A DNA stretch of 64,000 bases from Clarkia xantiana subsp. parviflora (taxonomy: Eukaryota > Streptophyta > Magnoliopsida > Myrtales > Onagraceae), in assembly GCA_036873135.1 (NCBI GenBank), contig JAPTYO010000009.1, positions 22,217,756-22,281,755 on the forward strand. The letters run 5' to 3'. Shown one piece after another: positions 12,399 through 24,538 of this stretch; positions within the stretch are counted from its first letter, which is position 1; each line of letters begins with the position of its first letter. The notes beneath the pieces were generated by a model. That model had not been told where the DNA came from, did no database searches, and saw nothing but the letters and a program-made list of their open reading frames with translations. The translations under genes were made by a program, and so were the position numbers.

Positions 12399-12661
12399 TT
12401 AGATCGAATTTATCGGATACTCCAAATCTTACACACTTGTACAAAGTTATTCTCATTCATGAACTGTTCTAACTACCTCACAATTTTATGCATGGACCCC
12501 AAATGTTTTTCTTTTTCAGTTGACATATCTTAAATTAAAGAAAGTTGCAATTGGTAAATGGAAGTTTAAGTTAAAAAATATAGGTTTATGGGGCATCGTA
12601 ATCAAAGCCATAAAGTTTAGGGGCAAAAAGATATTAAGAGTTATAACGGAACCTTTCTAGA

Positions 12662-12670
12662 TGGAAAAAG
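12662..12670. repeat. Left 9-bp target-site duplication of the giant MULE
   Basis: TGGAAAAAG lies immediately outside the left terminal inverted repeat and matches 36867-36875 exactly. Nine-base duplications are the signature of Mutator-like transposition. Confidence 0.92.
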
Positions 12671-12706
12671 GGACTAAATTATGGAACGGCCGCTGTTTGA
12701 TGCGGC
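12671..12706 (+). repeat. Left terminal inverted repeat of the giant MULE
   Basis: The repeat begins GGACTAAATTATGGAACGG and pairs with the inverse complement of 36831-36866 at 34 of 36 positions. Similarity stops sharply after the 36th base, which is short for a MULE. Confidence 0.92.
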
Positions 12707-13306
12707 GTATTAATAATGTATTTTAATCTGAAATTCTGGTTTAATCATTTTCGGCCTGGTCTGGTTCGAGTAATTCCGGTTTAACAGCGTTAGGATGTCC
12801 CGTTAAATTTTGTTTGGATGTACCGTGTCCCAACAACATAGTAGTGGCCGCACCTTTCAACCTTCACATAACATCCCGACGTTTTTGTTGGTCTCAAGCT
12901 CCATTGATGGCCAGTGAAGGATCATCTTCCCTTCATATTCCAAGTCCGCTCTTACGGTCGGATCTGTATCTAGTGTAGTGCATTTGTGGTATGGTTCTTC
13001 TTGTTTAATTGATTGAATCGGTTTCCTTCGTAGTTAGGTTAATCCTGCAGTAGCGATGTGATTAATCAGTCGTTTCTCCATTGGTTTTCTGGATTTATCT
13101 CGTGGGTGTCTTTGTATCCCTCGTCATCTGCACTGATGTTACGACTGTATTTAGCTATTGCATCTAACATTTTTTACGAAATTCCTCAACGAGACATTCT
13201 TGCAAGAGTCCTTTGCAATAGTGATTAGCACAGTTAAAAATTTGAATATTATTCGCTGGAATATGACTAACCATTTCAAATCAACAGGATCTCCAATTTC
13301 AGGAAT

Positions 13307-15022
13307 ATGGCTAACCCTTTAAGAGAACAAACATCTTCGAGTACAAGTGAGAAGGTCTGTTTTTTTATAATGTGTAACTGCTCATTTCAGTTTAAATGTA
13401 GAAGTAACCGTTGATAGGTTGATGATTTATAATGTTTGTAGACTTGGTATGACGAGTGGTTGAAACACGAGAACCGGGTCCAGGTATGTTGCAATATTAC
13501 AGCTAATATTGGCTTGCATAATGTTCATCATGTAACGAGGCTATAAAAAAACAATGAATAGGATGTCAATGGGAAAGTAGCAGTGTTAAGGTATATGGAC
13601 GCCTGTAGGGGTCCTGAGATTAACAAAGAAGAGCAAATGGTTCTAAATTATGTTTTTGCCCAAGCTCCGAGTGGCGTAAGCGAAGAAGAATATGAAAGGT
13701 GAGAATTTTGGGAGTCAAAGTTTCATTCGAAAAGTGAAATTCGTTATTTGAGTAGTGGTTTGTGTTTAACAGAGAGGTGCTCACACAGAACGCGGTGATA
13801 TCAGTCAGTCGTCGTTTTATGTTGACGCTTCGTCCCGGAGCATGGATCATTGATGATGTAAGTTTCCGTTAGATTGGATTGTTTGTAGTAGTACACGAAG
13901 TGATGATTATGCGTTGGTATGTCTATCTGATTGATGCAGGTAATCAACAGTGTAGCGAATATTGTGAACTGCAAACAAAGATCAGAACATAACTGGCGTG
14001 TTTGGTGCCTACCCACGTGGTTTCAGGTTTGATTAACTAGTGGATGTCGTTGCAGTAGTGCGTAATGTAACATTAACGGGAGGATCCAATGTTGTTCAAT
14101 GTTAAATTTACAGCAATTCGCTGCTATGGATGCCGGACGTCAATCTAGGATGACATCACTTAGCCCATCCTGGTTGGGAGTTGGTACTGCGAAATGTGAA
14201 CGGGTAAGATGATTATATGATTTGGGACATTGTATAGGCTATGTTATAGTTAGAGATGAGGGTGATCATAGTGTTTTCTGGACATATATATATATCCAGA
14301 TATACATTCCAATGAATGAAGAATCAACACATTGGTACTTACTGGTGATATTACTAAAAGAGGGAGCTGTTTATTATGTCGATACGCTGCCTGGTAATTC
14401 AAGTAAAAGGATTGATGAGTGTGGCCGAGTGGTTAGTAAATGAACTTGTAGCATTGTAAGGTCATTTATGATATACCCTAAGTATTTTATTAGGATTTAA
14501 CATAGGGAAGGGCAGGTATATTGGATCCAGGAATACTTTCTGCTGCTTGAGACCAGCATTCCCAATCCAACAACCCGCTATAGGCCGTGTGAATGGGAGA
14601 TTAAAATTCCTGAGAACGTACCAAATCAAGCATATTTGGGTGATGGGTGAGAAAGTAGTACCGAGCGCTGAAGAATTATTTTTATTGGCCAGTAGTAACG
14701 CATAATTAGAAAGATTGAGTCGCGATATTATGAAGATGTGTTAATGCAGTTTTATTATTCAGGAGTAACTGTGGCATGTACGTTATGCATTTCATGACCG
14801 CCCACGATCAAATTCCAAACATAACACCTCGAACGGTCAGATCGTCCCCTCAATATTGGTAGATTGTGATCTATATTTAAATATCCAAGTTATCCAATTG
14901 AATATTGTCTACAGGTTTTAACCCCAAGACATCGGCTGTCGATGATTGCTTCTTTGATACTTGCGAAGAATAACACGATGAGATTTACCGTGGAAGGACG
15001 AGCACGTATATACTGTCGTTAG
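13307..15022 (+). CDS. Ulp1-like C48 cysteine peptidase (SUMO protease family), MULE-borne, with a frameshift
   Basis: A multi-exon gene is visible: 13307-13354, 13442-13483, 13562-13698, 13773-13857, 13940-14026, 14114-14203, 14300-14455, 14506-14646 and 14763 onward. All have GT-AG borders and compatible phases apart from one exon. The catalytic signature of Ulp1/SENP peptidases is clear. His is in STHWYLLVI (about 14,330) and Asp in YYVDTLPG (about 14,380); the nucleophile Cys is in SNCGMYVMHF (about 14,770). The exon at 13,773 gives LTLRPGAWIIDDV, matching the family's LxxGxWLxDxxI entry motif. Within 14300-14455 the frame shifts at about 14,420, in a GT-rich run; two missing bases would reconcile both sides, so this copy is probably broken unless the base call is wrong. 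The C-terminus is uncertain: a stop occurs at 14860, or a further exon ends at 15022. Ulp1-like genes are known MULE passengers. Confidence 0.82.
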
Positions 15023-15667
15023 TTGTGGCTGTAAAAACTGTTGGAGTAGTAGGAACTACGAAGGAAATGAGGCAATGTAAGTTGTTTTGCCTTTATTATG
15101 ATGCAGTGGTGTAGGAGTGTTTTGGCGTCCATCTAATCCATGGGACAGTTAGACTTGAGTTGGCTGCGAACGAAGTGTGGATGAGGAACAAAAAAAACTA
15201 AGAAATATGTAATTATCGTTTTGTGCGTGTTTGTATAGTAGACTTATATTTGTGACTGATCCGTGGAATACAGCAGATATTTTAGATCCTATATATGGTA
15301 GACGTCGGATTCCGATTAGTTGATAGTTCAGGACATTGGATCCATGTTTTGGATCTGATGTACATAAGAATTCGCGTGCGTTGGTGGTTTAAGTTGTTTT
15401 TCGTGTTGAAAGCTAAATGGCCAAGTCTCCGTTGAATTGATAATGCTGTTTTGTTATATAACATGGCTTCATTTAACACAGTTATGTCGTATTAGCTTGC
15501 GTTGATTTGGAAAAAAAAAATCAAGCAAACAGAGGATCACCAATTGGTTAAAGTGTAATGCGGTATACACTAACGACACATCGATGCTTTGTGATTGATC
15601 TAGTGGACACAACCTTGACTCACTGTCTAAGTGAGCATTCCCCATCAGCAGTGTTCCATTCTCCACC
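15023..15667. other. MULE interior, no gene recognised
   Basis: Short open frames only, none resembling a known family. It lies between the peptidase gene and the minus-strand GRF relic. Confidence 0.4.
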
Positions 15668-16545
15668 TCAAGTGTCAAGACTATCCTTGTGCATCGTGAA
15701 ATTGACATTTGCGAGCTTAAACTTTGCATTCTGAATCTTGAATTTGGCATTCTCGAGATCATGCTTTGCACTGTCCATCTTCAATTCCACAACCCCCATC
15801 TCCAAGTTTGAACAGTTGCTGGTCAAATACTGGTACATTGATTTGAATTTATCCACTGGTTTGTACTCAATAACCACACATTGGCGGATGTTCCCTGTAA
15901 AATTACTTACATCCTTAATCCGGCTCAAGCTGTCGGAATTTACAGCAATTACAAGTAAACTTAATTTGAACCTTAATTGACTGTTTTAATGCCTAATTGA
16001 ATATAAAAGAAAGAAGAATTCGTTGTGTTAGACCTTAATTATAAGAACCCTTATTCAGGAAATACAAATGAGTCCAGTTCAGAAACCCTAAGGTTTACAG
16101 CATGGAACCTTATTTGACATATTGAACCACGATTTTCGCGTATGGGGACTTTAATTGACAGTTTGAATTAAACCCCTAATTCATGTTAACCCGTCTTTCA
16201 ATTGACAAACCCTATTTAAAACATTGGACTAATAACTGTCTAATTCGACACACCCACACATCAATTGGACGTTGATTTACAATTTTAATAGAACCCCTTA
16301 TTGAGGTAAACCTTAATTTTAATTGATAGACCGGTATTACAAAATTGGAGTAATTACTATCCAATTCGACACGCCCACACATGAAATAATAAGAAATAGG
16401 CAAAATAACCCGGAAATAGGGGCACCCACGGTACATCCCGGAGAAGTCCTTCCACGAATAAGCCTGTTTGATTGTGCAAATCACATCGCTGTTGCATCGG
16501 CGAGCTTCGTACGGAGGACCGGTTGAAGACCTAACTTGTTTGCAA
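15668..16545 (-). pseudogene. Decayed GRF-type zinc finger / coiled-coil gene
   Basis: On the minus strand, 16,545-16,405 reads RRCNSDVICTIKQAYSW and then FSGMYRGCPYF, matching the first half of a GRF zinc finger (Cys...CPYF, as in the intact gene at 20,878). After a presumed intron, 15,928-15,668 encodes a heptad-rich coiled coil (MDSAKHDLENAKFKIQNAKF) and a stop, as in the intact paralog. The second half of the finger (CNFFEW) is not recognisable, the second cysteine pair is altered, no good ATG opens the frame, and no C-terminal membrane segment remains. It is therefore a relic, inverted relative to the intact gene. Splice sites are inferred only loosely. Confidence 0.6.
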
Positions 16546-17153
16546 GTGCATTGGTCCAGCTAGCTTCGTAAGGGGAGTAGAGCAAAGGATTAGAAGAAGA
16601 GAAAGCGCAGAGCACAGTATCTGATAATGGAGGGAAGAACGGTGATTTTCCATGAAGTCCATATAGGTTAAGGGGTAGTTTTGTCCCATTAAAAGTGAAA
16701 TTCAGGGAGAAAAATTGTAAAACACATTGTAAAAAATGGGACACGCGTATGATATGAGAAGAAAGAGCTAAAGGTTCAGATCCAGGGCCGGCCCAAGAGA
16801 ATTTGAGGGAGCTAAAGGTTCAGATCCAGGTCCGGCCCAAGAGAATTTGAGGGTTATAGCCTCATTTGAATTTGGGGCCTTTTAGATGACTTTAATTGTA
16901 TAAATACACGACGTTGAACACAACAAATAAAAAGGACTAGTTTCATAAATGAGGCCTCCCAAAACAAGAGCCCTAAAACCCTAGGCTTAGTTGCCAACAG
17001 TTGGGCCGGACCTGTTCTAATTATCAGAACAGGAGGATAACACAGATTAGTCTTTCCAAACAGAAGTTCAAAAGTATAAACAGAAGTTCAAAAGTATTTA
17101 GGCAAGGAAAAAAATAATTACACACAACTTCAAAACTAAACATGCTGTCATTT
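16546..17153. other. MULE interior with a 44-bp tandem duplication
   Basis: No gene is seen. A 44-bp segment beginning 'gagctaaaggttcagatcc' is repeated directly at 16765 and 16809. It contains 'ccggcccaagagaatttgag', a motif I associate with dispersed plant repeats. Confidence 0.5.
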
Positions 17154-18829
17154 CTACTTATAACTATGAACAGGTAAGCAGGACCAGTTGAATGTTTTAT
17201 ACAGCCTTTGAACCTCAGCATCGCATCGACAGTCGATGCAAGTTCGATCTTCAAAGAACTCATATTCTTGCGACCAGTTATATACGGCCTTCCAGTGGTT
17301 TTTCCTGCATTGTGCTTCAGGTAACGGTGGTGGATCCCTCGTTGTTCTCGCAGGCCAGAAACTTTTCATATGCTCAATCAAAATTTTCCGACATTCTAGC
17401 TCCTTGCCGGCTCTGCAAACCTTTGAGAGGAGGCTGTAGCCTTCTTCCACTAATGGAACATCACCGTCCCAATTAAAGATTTTGATGAATCCTAGAGTGT
17501 AAGTAGCGAGGAGACAGTCCGCATCTGAAGCAGCCTTCAACTGTACCAGACCAACTGCACCTCCATCATCTATTGCGTAATATCCTCCAACAAAATTGGC
17601 TACTCCTGCCCTGTATAGAGCTTCGGGGTTGGAGTTAGCCAGGCATTGCCGGAGAAACGAAGCTTGTTTCCCGGTATTGATATGATAGCTCATCCCCTTG
17701 AGTGAAATTCTCCGCCAAATGTAAGGATCGGCTCCTAGTTTGTTGAACCTTTTGCAGCTGATTTAACGGGGAACAATTGTATTTAGTAAAAAGTTATCAT
17801 TCTAGCAAAGTCGAATCAATGGCTAAACATTTATTATATATAAAGGTTAAATATTATATCGCGCAATCCGTGTAATTATTGGGTACACGAACAGTTTATA
17901 AAAGTTAGTCATAAATAAAGTATACCACAACATACTGTTTATGTTATGAACAAGTTATGGTTTATGAGGGGTAAGTACTATATAACATCATAAAATTGTT
18001 CCTCAATGTTCATTACCACACAACATACGGAGAAAATCTAAGTTTTCAGTCCTGCAGAATTGCATATTTGTTCCGCAGAACTGCAGTATTTTTGGTTAGT
18101 ATTAACCGTAAACCGAATTTCCATACGTTGAAGCAATTGTGAACCCAAACACATACTTCGCAGTTCAAAAGTTTAATACAAGGGTTTTTGAAGACAAGAT
18201 ATAATACTGTTTGGTGGTGAATCTGATTTTCGCAACATATAAACCCTAACTCATTTAAACAACATTGGTTCTATTAGCATTCATTGTTTTTTTTTCAAAA
18301 TGCAGTCATTCGATTCTATATGTATAACCAAGCAGAAATATGACGAATATATAAAACAAAGATGTGTAACGCTATCATATAGATAACACTATTTATAGCA
18401 GATATGTTCGTTTTTTTGTTTTTTCCCAACAAATATATATAATATGTAAATGTATATATGTATATATATATCTTTTGGCAGGAAAAAAAAAATTACATAT
18501 CTGCTATATATATATAGCAGATATTTTAGGTTTTTTGTTTTTCTGGCATAAGATATATATATATATATACACAGTCCTATTTGTGTATGTATCACAAATA
18601 AAACAAATGTCGATGGAAAATCAGACAAAAAATTAGAGAAAGCAGTGAAATCAGTGAACAGACTCCTAATTCATGTACTGAAGAAAGGTTTAAATTTATA
18701 TAGGGAATTTCCAGAAACTTACCATAGCTTCAGCTTGATAAAATCGTGGGTCGAATACGCTCCGACACAAAGCATGATAAACCATAGGGCCTCCGCGGGC
18801 AGGTCTAGGATTGTTGTGCATGCAGCCAT
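17154..18829 (-). CDS. F-box protein (At2g35280-like), MULE-borne copy 1
   Basis: Two exons: 18829-18723 and 17757-17154, with donor GTAAGT and an AG acceptor; the join is in phase 2 and gives 236 residues. Exon 1 is the F-box, opening with LDLPAEALWFIMLCVG and continuing THDFIKLKL; it would bind SKP1 in an SCF ubiquitin ligase. Exon 2 holds the family's C-terminal region: a FLRQCLANSNPEALYRAGV stretch, a Sel1/TPR-like helix pair (about residues 100-125), and a conserved cysteine-rich end (QCRKNHW, then EYEFFEDRTCIDCRCDAEV). These features match the plant F-box At2g35280-like group. No stops or shifts interrupt it, so it may be functional. The substrate is unknown. The start was chosen because the ATG immediately precedes the F-box and no alternative lies upstream in frame. 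Confidence 0.85.
18389..18560. repeat. AT-rich imperfect inverted repeat around 'agcagatat'
   Basis: Copies of 'agcagatat' and 'atatctgct' flank TA-rich cores and poly-T tracts in the long intron of the minus-strand F-box gene. The unit could fold into a hairpin centred near 18,515. Boundaries are unclear. Confidence 0.4.
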
Positions 18830-19269
18830 CTTGGAGAAAGAGGAAGAAATTAGTTACAAAACGTAAGTGGTTCACCATGGTTAGTATAGCAGTAAAGGAA
18901 ACGTACCTTTGAAAAAAAGGTTGACTGTCTGTTTGAACAAAGTATCTGAGAGAACACCGTCGATAGTGACGATTCAAGCGCAGAAGGAAGTTAGGACGAC
19001 TTCGGAGGGAAACTGCTTCGGACTTGAGGAAGAAGATAGATGAATTTGGGAAAATAAAGTAAGTTTTGACGACGGTCCATTGTATCAAGGAGAAAATGAT
19101 TCTCTACAGCCGTGTTTACAGTTGGCAAATATGTGGTGGCTCTTTAGTGAATGGTTTAATAGCATGTTTTATAGCATTTTTACTCTCCGCCACGAGGCAC
19201 CACACTGTGTCATCTGTTGGTACGGTCCGTTCCATCTAATAACTACTCTGAATCAAGTATATGGCGTAA

Positions 19270-20405
19270 TGTTATGATATATATGTTCAAAATGTTATGG
19301 AATAAGTATGAACTAATTTTTTTCATTTGAAGTGCATTATAATAGTATATTACATACAAATTTGTTAAATTATTTAATGTCCACTAAGTTAATATCTAAC
19401 TGTGGTTTAAGGGATAGGGTATGGCTAAGGTTATAGTGTAAAGTTGAAGAGTGTTTATTGCATTCAACCATACTTAGTTGTTAAATCACTTGAAATTTTG
19501 TAGTTTAATGTTATTATATATATGCTCTAAATGTTATGGAATAAGTATGAACTAATTTTTTTCATTTGAAGTGCATTATAATAGTATCTTACATACAAAT
19601 TTGTTAAATTATTTAATGTCCACTAAGTTAATATCTAACTGTGGTTTAAGGGATAGGGTATGGCTAAGGTTATAGTGTAAAGTTGAAGAGTGTTTATTGC
19701 ATTCAACCATACTTAGTTGTTAAATCACTTGAAATTTTGTAGTTTAATGTTATTATATATATGCTCTAAATGTTATGGAATAAGTATGAACTAATTTTTT
19801 TCATTTGAAGTGCATTAAAATAGTATCTTACATACAAATTTGTTAAATTATTTAATGTCCACTAAGTTAATATCTAACTGTGGTTTAAGGGATAGGGTAT
19901 GGCTAAGGTTATAGTGTAAAGTTGAAGAGTGTTTATTGCATTCAACCATACTTAGTTGTTAAATCACTTGAAATTTTGTAGTTTAATGTTATTATATATA
20001 TGCTCTAAATGTTATGGAATAAGTATGAACTAATTTTTTTCATTTGAAGTGCATTATAATAGTATCTTACATACAAATTTGTTAAATTATTTAATGTCCA
20101 CTAAGTTAATATCTAACTGTGGTTTAAGGGATAGGGTATGGCTAAGGTTATAGTGTAAAGTTGAAGAGTGTTTATTGCATTCAACCATACTTAGTTGTTA
20201 AATCACTTGAAATTTTGTAGTTTAATGTTATTATATATATGTTCAAAATGTTATGGAATAAGTATGAACTAATTTTTTTCATTTGAAGTGCATTATAATA
20301 GTATATTACATACAAATTTGTTAAATTATTTAATGTCCACTAAGTTAATATCTAACTGTGGTTTAAGGGATAGGGTATGGTTAAGGTTTAGTGTAAAGTT
20401 GAAGA
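19270..20405. repeat. 239-bp tandem array, about 4.7 copies
   Basis: The landmark CCACTAAG occurs at 19381, 19620, 19859, 20098 and 20337, exactly 239 bp apart. Copies are nearly identical, with the outermost ones carrying a few shared variants ('ttcaaaatg' in place of 'gctctaaatg'). The array lies between F-box copy 1 and the GRF gene, and more diverged relatives occur at 27,840-28,330. Confidence 0.95.
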
Positions 20406-20780
20406 GCTAACTTCCCGACAGGGGTCAGTTTTGGCAAAGGTACAACCCCGCATTAAATGCTGCTGCGGCATAAAGCTATGATTGTCCATGTCTTATCAGT
20501 CCATATATATGTGAATTAAATTTACTTAATAAGATTACATTCCAACAAAAGGGTAATTCAAATACCTGTTTCGGTTTACCTTTTTTGAGAAAACTGTTTC
20601 ATAACGAAGATGAAACAATGTATTATAATGAAGGCGAAACAGTGTTTAATTATGTCACCAGTTATGAAAAGATACATCATTTTGTATTTTTAAATTTGTT
20701 AACAGATACTGAATTCTGGTTATTATACAAGTTGAATTTTGGAATTTTGCCAATAAAAGTATAGTATGCACAAAGGATGT
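20405..20780. repeat. Dispersed segment duplicated at 28.3 kb
   Basis: The sequence starting 'taacttcccgacaggggtca' is similar to 28,325-28,565 plus 29,218-29,300. Both copies follow a 239-bp-type repeat unit and include 'gaaacaatgtattataatga'. The copy here lacks the 634-bp MITE that splits the other one and so approximates the empty site. It lies upstream of the GRF gene. Confidence 0.75.
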
Positions 20781-20877
20781 GTAGAATAAAAAACCAAAAC
20801 TTCACGATACGATATTACACCATTTTGAACCTCTTCATTTTCCCTTCTTCCCGCCTACAATCTCGAAGACCATAAAG

Positions 20878-21762
20878 ATGAACGGGAGCCGTCTGATGTC
20901 GCACCCACCACATTCCCAAAACACGGGTGATATTCCTCCGACTGAATTACGGAGGTGCTTTTGCGGAGCAGTCTCCACAGTGGTTATGTCATATACGTGG
21001 GAGAATTTTACCAGGAGGTTTCATCGGTGCCCTTACTGGAAGGTATTGCTGCTTAGTGTCTAGGGCTTTTACGACTTTCATGGTGAACAAGTCAATGATT
21101 TACCGATATTGCTGTACAATATTCAATTAGGGATTTGATTTACTGCTGATTTGGGGTTTCCTGTATTGAAATAATATGGAATTGAATTAGGTTTTAAATT
21201 TTGTCAATAAGGGTTAGTATATACCAATTAACTGTTCAAGGATGGTTAATAGAATTTGGCTTTGACTGTACTTGGATTGTATAATGTTTTCTCATTTATA
21301 GGTTAGGAATGGTAAACAGTAAGTAAATGTTCAATTAAGGTGAAATACGTTGATTACTGTTTTGTCTGTCTGTATTGTGGGCAATGCATACAGGTTGGTG
21401 AAGAGACTGGATGTAACTTTTTTGAGTGGGAAGATCCGTTAATATGTGGTTACGGAAATAGAGCAATACATGTTTTCCAATCACTGCACCAAACATTGGG
21501 TAACAGATGTTCAACTCTGGAGATGGAGAATGAGTTGTTTGTGGTTGACATTGCTGAACTGAAGAGTAATAATACATCCCTGGAGATAGCGAATGAGAAT
21601 TTTGTGTTTGATATTGCTGAATTGAAGGCCGAGATTGCACTGTTGGAGATGGAGCATGAAAAATTGGATCTGGAGAATGCACAATTAAGAATTGGGATCA
21701 GGATTTCTACATATATAGCAGGTGTTGTAGGTTTATTTTGTATTTTCAGGAAAATAGTTTAG
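20878..21762 (+). CDS. GRF-type zinc finger protein with coiled coil and C-terminal membrane anchor
   Basis: Two exons, 20878-21042 and 21394-21762, joined in phase 0 (177 residues). The GRF finger spans the junction: CFCGAVST...FHRCPYWK in exon 1, then ETGCNFFEWEDP in exon 2. GRF fingers are nucleic-acid-binding modules; in plants they often occur in small proteins followed by a coiled coil and a membrane segment. Here a heptad-rich region (about residues 85-150, with repeated LEMENELF/VFDIAELK motifs) follows. A short hydrophobic segment (about 155-172, TYIAGVVGLFCIF) sits just before the C-terminus. The frame is intact. A decayed inverted paralog lies at 15.7-16.5 kb. Function in the element is unknown. 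Confidence 0.82.
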
Positions 21763-23749
21763 GGTGCCGTTTTGTATGTGTAGATGACCCAGATATGGTG
21801 GATGCATTTTGTTATGTGTAATGAACCCCCTTACAAGCATGATATGCAGTTGTTATTGGTATGTGTACGGAATCCAATTCTTATTGGTTAAAATAGGAAT
21901 GTTTAGAAACTCAACTATACTGTCACAGGACTGCTTTACACTAAAGCATTCATTTAAATAATAAAATACACCCAAACGTAGTATTATATTCACTTACTGT
22001 GAAAATAAATAAGATTATGCTTATTTGATTACAACTGACAAATACAGCATGGCCACCATAGTTTCAACCGTTAATTCGTTATGTTTGTGTCAAGCTGATT
22101 CCATAACCTTAAACCGGATGTACAGTGATCAATTATTTCATCGTTGCGTTATTTACTTGGTAGATGTTGACATCCATGATGTATAACTTTAATTTACATT
22201 AACTAGACAGGTAATTTGTACCACACACTGCGCAATGCGCGATCAACCGCCTTTTATAATCAATTCATACAGAACCTAACGTATATAAATAGAACAGAGA
22301 CAAATATTACATGATAATAGACTGGTTGTGGAAAGACGTGGGTTCCTATGTACAGAGCGCATTTACTTTAGGATATATAGAGGATGGGATATGCAGAGCC
22401 GTAGCCGGGAATGTGAAGCAACCTTTGAACAAACTTTTCTAAAAACGGAGATGGCTTACACACATTTATATTTATTTATTGTAATGTGTATATACCTGTT
22501 AGAAGTAATACAGTGTTTCTTTGCTTAAGACTTTTACGTGATGTCAGTATCAATAGGGCATGAGTTCAAGATTTGACAATTGCATATGCTAACATTGTAT
22601 TTCTTGACATACAAAATGTGGAGCCCACCAAATGTAGGGATTTGTCAATTAGTTGAAACTACAACTAGTTCCCACAACCATGTATGATTCATTAAACTGT
22701 GCAAAACCCTAATAAATTATATCAGCCACGTCAGCTGTGTAACCCTATGTTGAGTTGGATTAAAGCTAATTTCAATCAAACGTACCAATATATGATAGCG
22801 TTTCTACGATGAAATTAGTTTATAATCAGACTTCGCATTTTATTTTTAGTTGTACGTTATTTGTTCGACAAAACAAACAAATTAAATAAAGTTCATTGGA
22901 ACAGTACGAACTTAGTGGAAAGTGACAGATTTGTGACAGGACGTGGATATGGATGAAGCTTGTCAAGCACGCGGCCACTAATTTGGCTTTTAAGGGGCAA
23001 GACAATGAGTTAAACAAACTACGGTTAAGTTTGAAGATTTCTTTCGACTGGATATATTACAAAATTGAAGAATATAATTACATATAGTTAATAATTACAG
23101 TGGATATACTAGTAACTGCACACTGTTCAGTTACATGATAGTGTATAAAAAAAACCAGTTATTCATAGTTGAACTATTACATCCTGCTATATTTATATAA
23201 TGGTGAGTAAAAAACAAACATATAATATGTAGTAAAAAAATTAAATTACACAACTATTAAAGAGTGTATGTATGTATATAGGGGTTTTAGGGCTGTCTCT
23301 CAATATTGCTAGTAAAGAGAAATGATTATTGCTTGTCAGTTGTCAGGGTACATGTTTAATTACATTTTTGTATTTCAATGTAAAACTGTTCATCTTCTTC
23401 ATTTTACTTGTTCTTCCATAGCCATGTCTCTGCAACTGTTTTCACACAGCATATGGATTGTTTTAATGTTTCTCTATAAATCTGTGATGAGCTTCATATT
23501 CAACGGCACATAAATTACCAGAATTAACAACTTCAGCGGAAATTTAATTGATAAAAACATTGATTTTCTGATTTATATCATGGACAGCTTAATATATTAT
23601 ATTCAACTGTTGGACCAGACACGGTAGGGGTTAGTGAAAAAATGTAGATGAACACACACACTGAAGTTAATTTAACTACTATTTTTTTCGATATAAAAAT
23701 GCAAAAAAGAAGGGAGAACCTAAACCCAGAAACCCTATTCCTGACATTA
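21763..23749. other. MULE interior, no gene recognised
   Basis: Only short open frames are present on both strands and none resembles a known family. The sequence is moderately AT-rich with no tandem structure that I can see. Confidence 0.45.
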
Positions 23750-24538
23750 CTAGCCAGGTTTCTGGTGAGGAAAAGCTGCCCAGCAGTTATAGTAGCGAAA
23801 GCGAATGACTTCAGCGTCACAATAACATCTAAAGCACCACTGGACCGGAAAAAAAATCATAACCTCGTTTATACGATAAACCACAATTAATTCGTGCTGG
23901 TTGCATCGACGTCGAGGGGCCGGCGGGTGTGATGCCCTACCTTGACGGTAACTGGTTAACCTCCTAACAGCATCGATGAAAACAGTCCGGACATTGTTGG
24001 CGCGTCTCGTAGCGACCACTAATCCCAGCATGTTGAACGCGTCGTCCAGCACATCTTCATCTGTTGGCCAATTGAAGATACGGATCATTGCTACAGCATA
24101 TTTAGCTACATAATGTCCCCGATATGCTGCTGCCTTCAATTGGGCAAGACCAAGATTTAATTGCCTGGGTAATTGTCTAAAAAAGGTATGCATTCCCAGC
24201 CGATACAGGGCATCTGGGTTACGTTTGTCCATGAAGATGTCAACAAAAGGTCCACATAACACCGGCAAAGTGCGGGGTACGATGTCACGTGGTACCAGGG
24301 TATGCACCATATCTGTGCTTGAACCTATACCGTGAAGCCTTCTGCAGCTGGATATTCAAAATCATCTCATGTTAGAAATGTACTTAACACATACTAAAAA
24401 AGGACATCTATACAATGAAATTGTTCATTCGTACCATGATCTGAACCTTATGAAGTCCGCGATCGATCCAGACATAACGGCAACCATGATGAGCATAATC
24501 ATCTCAACAGGAAGTGACATCAACCTAGATGGATTCAT
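23750..24538 (-). CDS. F-box protein (At2g35280-like), MULE-borne copy 2
   Basis: Exon 1 is 24538-24435 and exon 2 is 24347-23750, joined by a short 87-bp intron with the same phase-2 position as copy 1 (233 residues). The F-box reads LMSLPVEMIMLIMVAVMSGS, then IADFIRFRS. The second exon starts CRRL and carries KRNPDALYRLGMHTFF, a Sel1-like LAQLKAAAYRGHYVAKYAVAM segment, and the C-terminal WCFRCYCDAEVIRF. These positions match copy 1 and the relic at 63 kb, so all belong to one family. Frame and splice sites are intact. Compared with copy 1, the C-terminal region keeps only part of the cysteine cluster. Role in an SCF ubiquitin ligase is inferred from the family. Confidence 0.85.
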
